10,252 nt of DNA from Prevotellaceae bacterium (lineage in GTDB: Bacteria; Bacteroidota; Bacteroidia; Bacteroidales; UBA932): assembly GCA_031267155.1 (NCBI GenBank), contig JAIRZR010000278.1, positions 1 to 10,252 of the forward strand, written 5' to 3'. The translations under genes were made by a program, and so were the position numbers. This document shows positions 1-5,749 of the stretch, in pieces. The notes beneath the pieces were generated by a model. That model was given only the letters and a program-made list of their open reading frames with translations, ran no database searches and was not told the origin of the DNA. Within the stretch, counting starts at the first letter, position 1, and each line of letters starts with the position of its first letter.

Positions 1-1266
1 ACGGTCAGCGGCAACCTCCCGCGTCCCGGACAGACGGGCGCAAGAACGATTGTGCTGACGCAAACGCAACGGTTTAATATTGATATGGCGGCATACATGG
101 CTGCCATTCGCGGAGCCGAAAACGTGGATTATTCACGCCGTGTGAAACTGTACGACCTGTACAGTGAAATCATGATGGACGCACACCTTTCGTCTGTTAT
201 CAGCAAACGGAAAAGCGCAATACTGTTTACTCCGGTGGTTTTCAAGCGCGACGGAATCCCGGACGACAGTATTAACGAACAGTTGCAGTCGCCCTGGTTT
301 TTGAGATTCCTCTCCGATGTGTGGGATGCGCAGGCTTGGGGATTTTCGCTTTTTCAGTTCTATTTTGACGGGCAGTGGCTCAATTACAATTTGATACTGC
401 GCAAGCACGTCGACCCGGTCAAACGCCTGATAATGCACCGGCAAACGGATATTAACGGCGAGGGATGGGACGGTTTCGCAGACCTTTTATTTGTGGGCAA
501 TCCGGACGATTTGGGGACGCTGGCACAGGCAGCACCCTACATTATTTATAAGCGTAATACAATGGCAGACTGGGCACAGTTTTCGGAAATATTCGGGATG
601 CCGGTACGCGAATATACCTACGACGGAAACGACGAAATGGCGCGGCGCCAAATTCTTATGGATGTGGCTAACGACGGTGGGGCGGCAGTGGTTATCCATC
701 CGGAAGGCAGCGGCTTCCAGTTTGTCGAATCGGGGAATAAAACCGGGAGCGCGGAACTGTACGAACGCCTGACTGAACGCTGCAATGCCGAACTCTCAAA
801 ACTGTATCTCGGAAACACTTTGACAACGGAGGCGTCCGACACCGGCACGCAGGCATTGGGTACAATCCAGAAGAAAAGCGAAAACCTGATTAACCTCTCC
901 GACCGGAAATATATCCTCAATATCCTGAATTATGAAATGACAGATATTTTCAGCGCATTCGGCATCAATACTGCCGGTGGCAGCTTTGAGTTCGTCGATC
1001 CCGAAGAAGTCGATGCGCCGGCAAAAATGGCAATCATCGAAAAACTTCACAATATGGGACTGCCAATTTCGCACGATTATCTGTATCAGCAGTTCGGTAT
1101 CGAAAAACCGGAAAATTATAATGAGTCAGTCGAAAAACCGGCAGCACACGAACCGAAGCCGGAACAGGAACCGGAACCGGAGAGGAAACGGTTTGTAAAC
1201 CGGTTATACAGTTTTTTCGTCGACGCCCTCGGCAGGAGGGCAGACAGAAAAGTTTTAAAATGGTAG
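1..1266 (+). CDS. Mu gp29-like portal protein (DUF935), 5' partial
   Basis: Forms the dodecameric portal at the phage head vertex, through which DNA is packaged and ejected. The frame is open from base 1 without a stop, so the gene very probably starts upstream of the window; a GTG at 52 is only the first possible internal start. Counting from that GTG, the protein shows AENVDYSRR (22-30) and DAHLSSV (43-49), then the block WAQFSEIFGMPVREY (174-188) and LTTEASDTGTQALG (257-270), all typical of the DUF935 / Mu gp29 family. The C-terminus is a low-complexity Pro/Glu/Lys stretch (about 360-380) and a basic tail. The TAG stop overlaps the start of the next gene by 7 bases, so the two are probably translated together. 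Family assignment is firm; the true start is not visible. Confidence 0.93.
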   Translation, partial: TVSGNLPRPGQTGARTIVLTQTQRFNIDMAAYMAAIRGAENVDYSRRVKLYDLYSEIMMDAHLSSVISKRKSAILFTPVVFKRDGIPDDSINEQLQSPWFLRFLSDVWDAQAWGFSLFQFYFDGQWLNYNLILRKHVDPVKRLIMHRQTDINGEGWDGFADLLFVGNPDDLGTLAQAAPYIIYKRNTMADWAQFSEIFGMPVREYTYDGNDEMARRQILMDVANDGGAAVVIHPEGSGFQFVESGNKTGSAELYERLTERCNAELSKLYLGNTLTTEASDTGTQALGTIQKKSENLINLSDRKYILNILNYEMTDIFSAFGINTAGGSFEFVDPEEVDAPAKMAIIEKLHNMGLPISHDYLYQQFGIEKPENYNESVEKPAAHEPKPEQEPEPERKRFVNRLYSFFVDALGRRADRKVLKW

Positions 1267-2084
1267 TCGACAGGACATATTATTCCGCACATCCGTTTGT
1301 CAACCGGACGGAGGCAGGTTTTTCTTTCAATGAGGCCGCCATTAAGGATATGCTTCTCCTGCTTTATGAAAAAAAGTTTACTCCGGTAAGGGAAATAGAT
1401 CGGGGAGTGTGGAGCGAAACCTGGAACGTTTTTAATCACGCCGTTGATGAGGGCTTTGGCATACGGAATTATTCCGACCCGGATTATGAGTTCTACCGGC
1501 AAATCCGGCATAATAACGCCGTTTTTTCGGCTTTCCGGACGCACAGGCTGCAGAATGATATTGCGGCTCAACTGCTCGACGGAAATGGCAGTTTAAAGCC
1601 GTTTGAACAGATTTTAAACGATGTTCAGGGAATTGCCAGTCATAACGTAAAACAGTGGCTGCAGACGGAATACGATACGGCTGTTTTGCGTGCTCATCAG
1701 GCTGCCGACTGGGTACAGTTCCGGGAAGTAAGCGACATCCTGCCAAATCTCCGGTGGCTTCCAACGACAAGCATCACTCCGGATGCATATCATAAACGGT
1801 ACTGGGAGGCTGAATTGACGCTTCCGCAAAGCCATCCGTTCTGGACGAAACACCGTCCAGGCGACCGGTGGAACTGCAAGTGTATGCTTGAGGCTACCGA
1901 CGACCCGGTTCACGGCGCACACGTCATCGACGCCGCCGATTACCAGCCGGATAAAGGACTGGACAACAATCCCGGTATTGACGGGAAACTGTTTTCCGAC
2001 ACTCATCCGTATTACGAACATGCGCATCAGGGAGCGGATGAGGCAGTGAAGGAATTTATCGCGGGTTTGGAAAAAAAACTTTAA
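1260..2084 (+). CDS. Mu F-like minor head / head morphogenesis protein (gp30-like)
   Basis: Minor capsid protein of the Mu gpF / SPP1 gp7 family, which associates with the portal during head assembly. The diagnostic part is the C-terminal third: a segment around 164-182 (LRWLPTTSITPDAYH) followed by HPFW (192-195) and PGDRWNCKC (200-208), the conserved Trp-Asn-Cys-x-Cys block of the family. At 274 residues it is shorter than Mu gpF. The ATG at 1260 lies inside the end of the portal gene in another frame (7-base overlap), which fits translational coupling. Portal followed directly by an F-like protein is the normal order in Mu-like phages, and this supports both calls. The stop is TAA at 2082-2084. 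Confidence 0.93.
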   Translation: MVVDRTYYSAHPFVNRTEAGFSFNEAAIKDMLLLLYEKKFTPVREIDRGVWSETWNVFNHAVDEGFGIRNYSDPDYEFYRQIRHNNAVFSAFRTHRLQNDIAAQLLDGNGSLKPFEQILNDVQGIASHNVKQWLQTEYDTAVLRAHQAADWVQFREVSDILPNLRWLPTTSITPDAYHKRYWEAELTLPQSHPFWTKHRPGDRWNCKCMLEATDDPVHGAHVIDAADYQPDKGLDNNPGIDGKLFSDTHPYYEHAHQGADEAVKEFIAGLEKKL

Positions 2085-2158
2085 GAATAATGAAAAAAGA
2101 CTTTAAGGGCTTTAAGGTCTTTAAGAAAATGGATTGCAGATTATAAAAATATTGGATT
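2085..2158 (+). other. intergenic leader with CTTTAAG repeats
   Basis: A 74-base gap between the head morphogenesis gene and the next late gene. It carries a run of 9-bp GNCTTTAAG units and then an AT-rich stretch up to the ATG at 2159. I see no TAnnTTTG-type promoter and no terminator hairpin, so the flanking genes are probably in the same transcript. Confidence 0.5.
2099..2125 (+). repeat. three tandem 9-bp GNCTTTAAG units
   Basis: Units at 2099-2107, 2108-2116 and 2117-2125 differ only at the second base (A, G, T). A fourth CTTTAAG lies at 2079-2085, across the stop codon of the preceding gene. The last unit, GTCTTTAAG, occurs twice more at 5756-5773. Function unknown; possibly slippage-generated. 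Confidence 0.8.
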
Positions 2159-2596
2159 ATGGAACAGTTATTTAATGATATTCAGAATCATATTGCCGGA
2201 CACTTTCCGGAATTAAGCCTTGTTGACGAGGATTACGGGCAACTGGAGGCGATTGAAACGGCAGAGGACACTTATCCCGTTACGTTCCCGTGCGCCTTAA
2301 TTTCGATACCGGAAACGGAATGGGAGAATCTTGGCGGAGGTTCGCAACGCGGCAGGGCTTCGGTAACAGTCCGGCTGGCGATCGACTGTTACGACGATAC
2401 TCATTACGGCAGCGGCACTTCCGAAAAGGCAGCGGAGCGAAAGGCGTTTGCAACGTCCATCCACCGGCAGTTGCAGGGCTTCAAGTCCGGAACATGTTCG
2501 CCTCTCATCCGCCGGAAAAGCAGCGACTACAGCCGCCCGCATGGAATTAAAGTCTATGAAACACTTTACCAGTGTACGGTAAATGATATTGTTTAG
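2159..2596 (+). CDS. putative tail terminator-like / head-tail connection protein
   Basis: A 145-residue soluble protein with no signal peptide or membrane segment. Its mixed alpha/beta pattern shows an N-terminal helix (MEQLFNDIQNHIAGHF), a central run of strands (YPVTFPCALISI, then RASVTVRLAIDCYDDT at about 65-80) and a C-terminal strand. This resembles the small tail-terminator or tail-completion proteins often encoded near the portal and F-like genes in Bacteroidota Mu-like prophages. The role is inferred from size, predicted fold pattern and position, not from a diagnostic motif. It is the last + strand gene in the window. Its TAG stop is 13 bases from the end of the convergent gene on the other strand, and no obvious bidirectional terminator separates them. 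Confidence 0.6.
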   Translation: MEQLFNDIQNHIAGHFPELSLVDEDYGQLEAIETAEDTYPVTFPCALISIPETEWENLGGGSQRGRASVTVRLAIDCYDDTHYGSGTSEKAAERKAFATSIHRQLQGFKSGTCSPLIRRKSSDYSRPHGIKVYETLYQCTVNDIV

Positions 2597-2609
2597 AGTT
2601 AAAAGTTCG

Positions 2610-2840
2610 CTAACGCGCGCTGACACTCTTATGTTCAGCCTGCTTAATAATGACAAGCGACTTTATTACCTCTCCATTGGTGCGGATAATGTTAAGGATG
2701 CGCTCTTCGGAAATAAAAAACTCGTCCTGCGACAAAATTCTTAGAACCTCGTCGGTACGCAGACGCTTGACCTCCGACCAGAAAACATATCGCCGGCAAA
2801 GTGCGTCATCGCGTTTTTTTATTAATTCACTGTTTCTCAT
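2610..2840 (-). CDS. small protein of unknown function, possible helix-turn-helix
   Basis: A 76-residue, charged, mostly helical protein. The N-terminal half is basic and aromatic (KKRDDALCRRYVFWSEVKR). The middle, LRTDEVLRILSQDEFFISEERILNIIR (about 27-53), has the spacing of two helices joined by a turn, as in a small HTH. Similar short proteins occur in Bacteroidota mobile elements, sometimes labelled transposase-like without proof; I do not recognise a defined family. The gene has its own -7 promoter element just upstream and is separated by a second promoter from the gene before it, so it is probably a small independently controlled unit. The stop is TAG. Confidence 0.7.
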   Translation of the reverse strand: MRNSELIKKRDDALCRRYVFWSEVKRLRTDEVLRILSQDEFFISEERILNIIRTNGEVIKSLVIIKQAEHKSVSAR

Positions 2841-2853
2841 AACATATTTTTTT

Positions 2854-2862
2854 GCAAAGATA
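2854..2862 (-). promoter_or_regulatory. Bacteroides-type -7 promoter element for the 76-aa gene
   Basis: The - strand reads TATCTTTGC, a full match to the TAnnTTTG -7 consensus. It ends 13 bases before the ATG at 2840, leaving a very short 5' leader. No TTTG-type -33 element was found at normal spacing, so strength is uncertain. Confidence 0.5.
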
Positions 2863-2906
2863 CTGCATTATTTTTTATTGGAATTTTGGGTTGAGACGTT
2901 AAAAGT

Positions 2907-3170
2907 TTATGTCAGTTTCTGTCGGAAAAATTTGCGTTGTCCCATTGCTGAACGGATGTCGTTTAGTATCCTGTCCTGTTCCCGAATGATTGTCCTGTAT
3001 TCTTCGAGTTGTTCGGACAGTAAGTCGTTTTGTTTTTTTAGTTTGATGCATCTCCGGATTGCGTTTAATGCTGCCTGACTGTTTGTCTTGACTGCAAAAA
3101 GGGCTTTGAGCTCCTGTAAACAGTCGTTGTCATCTTTGGATAAATCCCTGATAAATATCACATTTGCCAT
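2907..3170 (-). CDS. small protein with ribbon-helix-helix-like N-terminus and coiled coil
   Basis: An 87-residue protein. The N-terminus has a short strand (NVIFIRDL, 3-10) followed by two predicted helices (DNDCLQELKALF, then SQAALNAIRRCIKLKK). This is the order seen in ribbon-helix-helix DNA-binding proteins, though the match is only by pattern. Residues about 43-72 (LKKQNDLLSEQLEEYRTIIR) show heptad spacing of a coiled coil and would allow dimerisation. The tail is basic. It has its own -7 promoter element upstream and lies beyond the terminator of the large early operon. A small regulator is plausible, but the function is not shown. The start at ATG 3170 is the only good one. Confidence 0.7.
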   Translation of the reverse strand: MANVIFIRDLSKDDNDCLQELKALFAVKTNSQAALNAIRRCIKLKKQNDLLSEQLEEYRTIIREQDRILNDIRSAMGQRKFFRQKLT

Positions 3171-3194
3171 TTATGTTGTTTTTTAATCTGATAA

Positions 3195-3202
3195 CAAATG
3201 TA
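3195..3202 (-). promoter_or_regulatory. Bacteroides-type -7 promoter element for the 87-aa gene
   Basis: The - strand reads TACATTTG, matching TAnnTTTG, 24 bases before the ATG at 3170. A TTTG lies further upstream at 3234-3237 (31 bases away), too far for a standard -33 element. The surrounding AT-rich DNA raises the chance of a random match. Confidence 0.45.
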
Positions 3203-3280
3203 GTCATTATTTTTTTTACCGGTTGAATTTATGCAAAATTGTTATCAAAAAAATTTGCCGGAAACGGATATAAGATATGG

Positions 3281-3312
3281 AATAATAAAAAACGCCGTCC
3301 GTGTCCGGCGTT
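3281..3312 (-). terminator. intrinsic terminator of the early operon
   Basis: On the - strand a 7-bp perfect stem, AACGCCG and CGGCGTT (arms 3306-3312 and 3291-3297) with an 8-base loop, runs directly into a T-rich tract (TTTTTATTATT). It lies about 70 bases after the DUF2786 stop and before the promoter of the 87-aa gene, as expected for the end of the long leftward operon. Confidence 0.8.
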
Positions 3313-3382
3313 GTTCATTTATATCAAACTAATTTATATCAGGGGAGGAAGCCGCTACACGGAGGCGGCGGGGTATTTCCAA
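3313..3382 (-). other. 3' untranslated stretch with hairpin and direct repeat
   Basis: This is the stretch between the DUF2786 stop and the terminator. It contains a small GC stem (GCCGC 3351-3355 with GCGGC 3365-3369), not followed by a T-run, and a 10-bp direct repeat, ATTTATATCA, at 3317-3326 and 3332-3341. No coding signal was seen. Confidence 0.5.
3317..3341. repeat. 10-bp direct repeat ATTTATATCA, 15-bp period
   Basis: Two perfect copies, at 3317-3326 and 3332-3341, lie in non-coding DNA next to the terminator. They could be binding sites or a chance AT-rich repeat. Confidence 0.6.
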
Positions 3383-4030
3383 TTAAAACAGTTTTTGCTG
3401 GACGGTTCTGCGTGCCGGCGTATTGCATCCGGTTTCAAAGCCGTCCCCGAATGCGCGTATGGCAATCTTTGTGCTTTTTACCTTCATATTCCTGATTCTG
3501 TGCTGTGCAAGGAAATCGGCGATTTTAACGTCATAACACCTTGCTATTGCAGTTGTGTGCATGACAGACGTCTGCGCCTCTTTCTCCAGCCGGACGCGAA
3601 GCCCCGCCACACAGCCAAGAAAAAAGGACTGTGTTTCGGACTTCCTTATTTTACTTTGCCTTACGGCATACCGATAGACGGATTGCAGACAGTTGAACAT
3701 GTCGATAACGGCAAGGGCGTTTGCTTCCGTGCCAACAATATGCGCCCGCTTTGTGGAGGCATTAAAGATTGCCCGGCAATAGTTAAATTCGCACAGCGTT
3801 ACCAAAAGAACCCGTTTCCAGATTCTGGCAGCCGGAATGTTTCCGAAAAAATCAATGCCAATGTCCGTACCGGCATCACCGGCAGAAACGTCAAAAATTG
3901 ACAGGCTGTATTTTTCCAGCAGGCGGGAAATTGCCAGGGTAGCAGTTTCGGCTTCGGCTATGGAGCCGATTTTGGCAGCACTGTCGGCAAGAGCCTGCAG
4001 TTTCCGTATTTTTGCAAGGATTTCTTTCAT
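3383..4030 (-). CDS. DUF2786 domain-containing protein
   Basis: A 215-residue protein. Residues 1-42 match the DUF2786 pattern: MKEILAKIRKLQALADS, then EAETATLAISRLLEKY and the hydrophobic SLSIFDV. The following part, with IWKRVLLVTLCEFNYCRAIF and HIVGTEANALAVIDMF, looks like the domain usually found after DUF2786 in phage and mobile-element proteins. The biochemical function of this family is unknown. The frame stays open about 50 codons further upstream, but that part lies within the preceding gene in another frame, and the family begins at the KIRKL helix. I therefore chose ATG 4030, 7 bases after the previous stop. It is the last gene of the leftward operon; the tail is basic (CNTPARRTVQQKLF). 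Confidence 0.8.
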   Translation of the reverse strand: MKEILAKIRKLQALADSAAKIGSIAEAETATLAISRLLEKYSLSIFDVSAGDAGTDIGIDFFGNIPAARIWKRVLLVTLCEFNYCRAIFNASTKRAHIVGTEANALAVIDMFNCLQSVYRYAVRQSKIRKSETQSFFLGCVAGLRVRLEKEAQTSVMHTTAIARCYDVKIADFLAQHRIRNMKVKSTKIAIRAFGDGFETGCNTPARRTVQQKLF

Positions 4031-4037
4031 CGTTTTT

Positions 4038-4382
4038 TCAATTAATTGTAAATCCTCCGGAACCGGCGGCAAAAGAGGCGAATCTTTCAATCTCCTGCAA
4101 TATTGCATCATCACCTTTAATGGCTCGCCGTACCCGAACATATCCGGCACAGCACGCCGCCATACATTTTGCCTCAAATTCTGTTACACCGTACCCGTCG
4201 TTTGACATTGGACTGCCGCAGTTATCCTGCAATACATCATATATGTATTTGCCGGGATCATCGTCGAAAAATCCACAGCCAAGCACATATCCGGCTCCGG
4301 TGTGTTCAATAATTTCACGCCAAATCAGCCACGAAAACCGTACGTCGCCCACTTCTCTGTTTTTTGCTGTTAAATCAAACAT
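4038..4382 (-). CDS. conserved-looking phage protein of unknown function, Cys-containing
   Basis: A 114-residue soluble protein that I do not place in a named family. Visible features are an aromatic N-terminal segment (RFSWLIWREIIEHTG, 15-29), five cysteines (36, 55, 73, 77, 78), a GSPMSNDGYGVTEFEA motif (56-71) and an amphipathic helix in the last third. The Cys arrangement is not a clear zinc-finger pattern. It sits between the 60-aa zinc-finger-like gene and the DUF2786 gene on the same strand with short gaps (28 and 7 bases), so it is part of the early operon. This whole sub-cluster looks like accessory early genes rather than replication or structure. Confidence 0.7.
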   Translation of the reverse strand: MFDLTAKNREVGDVRFSWLIWREIIEHTGAGYVLGCGFFDDDPGKYIYDVLQDNCGSPMSNDGYGVTEFEAKCMAACCAGYVRVRRAIKGDDAILQEIERFASFAAGSGGFTIN

Positions 4383-4410
4383 AATTACTCATTTTTAACT
4401 GATTAATAAA

Positions 4411-4593
4411 TTATATCTTTCGTTCAGCCCCGCAAAGGCGACAGCGTTCGTAATCGTAGTGGCTGTCGCTTCCCGCATGTTTAAATTCATGCTCGCAGAT
4501 TTCCTGCAGGCCTTCGATACTTTTCTCCAGCACTTTCAACGCTTTGCGTTTGCGCTCGCGTTCCTCAAGGAGGGGAGACAAATCCATTTTCAT
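4411..4593 (-). CDS. 60-aa zinc-finger-like protein
   Basis: The N-terminal half is a strongly charged helix (ERERKRKALKVLEK, 11-24). The C-terminal half has Cys33, His35, His39 or His45, and Cys51-x-x-Cys54 followed by Gly, a reasonable zinc-binding set of the CHCC or CCHC type ending in a zinc-ribbon knuckle (RCRLCGAE). Zinc binding and any nucleic-acid role are inferred. The first ATG (4593) forms an ATGA overlap with the stop of the preceding 57-aa gene. A second ATG two codons later (4587) is equally possible, because the same sequence GAAAATGGATTT surrounds the likely start of the DUF3164 gene. Confidence 0.7.
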   Translation of the reverse strand: MKMDLSPLLEERERKRKALKVLEKSIEGLQEICEHEFKHAGSDSHYDYERCRLCGAERKI

Positions 4594-4763
4594 TTTTTTG
4601 CCTCCCGTGCCTTTGAATTTATCTCGTTTGCCAGAGCCGCCACTTGCCGGCGAATCCGCTCAATCTTTTTTGCAGTCCGGGAGTTTTCGTTGATCTCCCA
4701 GGCTGTCTTTTTGCCGCTTTCCACTTTGTGGAATAAGGGTTCCATGAAATTAATTCTCTTCAT
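4590..4763 (-). CDS. 57-aa basic helical small protein
   Basis: A short open frame on the - strand starting at ATG 4763. It encodes 57 residues, rich in Lys, Arg, Glu and Ala (for example AKKIERIRRQVAALANEI at 31-48), likely one long amphipathic or coiled-coil helix. A second in-frame Met is at residue 7. It ends in TGA at 4590-4592, overlapping the next ATG as ATGA, which is the coupling arrangement used elsewhere in this operon and the main reason to believe the gene is real. It fills what would otherwise be a gap of about 280 bases between the recombinase and the zinc-finger-like gene. Function unknown. Confidence 0.65.
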   Translation of the reverse strand: MKRINFMEPLFHKVESGKKTAWEINENSRTAKKIERIRRQVAALANEINSKAREAKK

Positions 4764-4872
4764 ACCAATAATTTTTATATCATTTTTTCTTTAATTTTTA
4801 ATATTTTCATATTTTTGCAGTCTGAAATACAGTGCCGGGACTGACAGGCACAGTTCCCAACACTTTATTTTG
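4764..4872 (-). other. AT-rich spacer after the recombinase gene with an imperfect dyad
   Basis: A 109-base non-coding spacer between the recombinase stop and the 57-aa gene. It contains an imperfect inverted repeat, GTGCC (4832-4836) and GGCAC (4847-4851) with a 10-base loop, and then a very AT-rich leader. The dyad is not followed by a T-run, so I do not call it a terminator. No promoter on the - strand is clear. Confidence 0.4.
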
Positions 4873-5496
4873 TCAAATCCCATTACCGTTACCTGTTTTT
4901 CGCTGTTCCATGTCCTTTATCGTGGATGCCACTGTAAGCCTGTGCACTCCGAGAATGCGGGCTATCACCGATTTGGGTACGTTTTTATCCCGCAGTTTTT
5001 GTATTTCGGATTCCTTGCCTGTCAATTTCCTGACTTTGCTCCGTCTCCCTTTCGGGCGTCTGAGTATTACGCCTTCAGCACGTTTTCGCACAAGAACCTC
5101 TCTGGTGCGCTGGGAAATGAGATTGCGCTCGATTTCTGCGGAAAGTCCGAAGGCAAAGGCGAGGACTTTGGAACTGATATCGCTTCCGAGCCGGTAACCG
5201 TCCTTAATTGTCCAGACCTGAATGTCGCGGTTCATGCACTCGTTGAGGATTCCCATAATCATGAGCAGTGTCCTGCCAAGCCGCGAGAGCTCCGAACAGA
5301 TAAGGATATCGCCCTTTTTCATCTTTCTAAGAAGTTTGCCGAGTTTTCTCTCCTGAACGTTTTTTGTCCCGGAAACGGTTTCCTCTATCCACCTGTCCAC
5401 AACCATAGCATTTTTAGCGCAGTAGCTGTTAATTTCAAAACGCTGGTTCTCGACCGTCTGTCTGTCGGTGCTTACACGTATGTATCCGTATATCAT
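4873..5496 (-). CDS. serine recombinase (resolvase/invertase family)
   Basis: A small serine recombinase of 207 residues, the usual size of the Gin/Hin invertase and Tn3 resolvase group. It cuts all four strands through a 5' phosphoserine link and religates after rotation. The catalytic Ser9 lies in YIRVSTDRQ (5-13), SRLGR at 71-75 supplies conserved active-site arginines, and the E-helix reads SAEIERNLISQRT (119-131). A C-terminal helix-turn-helix (about 165-196, with IARILGVHRLTVASTI) binds the crossover site. No key residue is missing. The gene starts with a 4-base ATGA overlap with the upstream Cys-rich gene. It could be an invertase for a tail-fibre or regulatory switch, or a resolvase for cointegrates; the sequence does not decide. 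Confidence 0.93.
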   Translation of the reverse strand: MIYGYIRVSTDRQTVENQRFEINSYCAKNAMVVDRWIEETVSGTKNVQERKLGKLLRKMKKGDILICSELSRLGRTLLMIMGILNECMNRDIQVWTIKDGYRLGSDISSKVLAFAFGLSAEIERNLISQRTREVLVRKRAEGVILRRPKGRRSKVRKLTGKESEIQKLRDKNVPKSVIARILGVHRLTVASTIKDMEQRKTGNGNGI

Positions 5497-5738
5497 TTTT
5501 TCTTCAGTTTATATGTGAAAAACCTGTTTAACCTGTCCAAATCGGCGTTTTTATTGGTGAACCTCACCGGAACGCCAAAACGTCCCGGTCGATAGTTCAT
5601 GCAGTCCCATTCCGGGTTGATTTCCTCCGGACAGTGAGCGCACCTGCGGAATATGCATCCCCCGCAGGTGCCGCCTTCCACGGCAACTACATTGATTGCC
5701 GTCCTGCCGATTTTAATGATGTCCACTTTTTCATTCAT
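5493..5738 (-). CDS. 81-aa cysteine-rich small protein
   Basis: Contains CGGC (25-28), CAHC (33-36) and Cys46 in the order C-x2-C-x4-C-x2-C-x9-C, which suggests metal binding (zinc or an iron-sulfur cluster). The C-terminus is basic (TYKLKKK). I do not recognise the family. Its stop codon overlaps the ATG of the serine recombinase as ATGA, so the two are probably translated together, and a role alongside the recombinase is possible though not shown. The start at ATG 5738 lies 11 bases after the DUF3164 stop. A second possibility is a small structural zinc protein unrelated to recombination. Confidence 0.7.
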   Translation of the reverse strand: MNEKVDIIKIGRTAINVVAVEGGTCGGCIFRRCAHCPEEINPEWDCMNYRPGRFGVPVRFTNKNADLDRLNRFFTYKLKKK

Positions 5739-5749
5739 TGCTTCGCCAA

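Noticed and set aside
491..772. Additional frames, both strands, inside the portal gene
   Set aside because: They are fully contained in a gene with strong family motifs and encode no recognisable product.
3239..3901. Long + strand open frame of about 220 codons
   Set aside because: It runs antisense to the DUF2786 gene and across the terminator, begins in non-coding DNA, and its product looks like no protein family.
4810..4818. TATTTTTGC on the + strand, a match to the TAnnTTTG promoter element
   Set aside because: No + strand gene follows it, there is no -33 element, and the region is so AT-rich that chance matches are expected.
4832..4851. Hairpin after the recombinase as a terminator
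   Set aside because: The stem is only 5 bp, the loop is 10 bases, and no T-run follows on the - strand.
4870..5595. Long + strand open frame of about 240 codons
   Set aside because: It is antisense to the serine recombinase and the Cys-rich gene, whose motifs show clearly which strand is coding.
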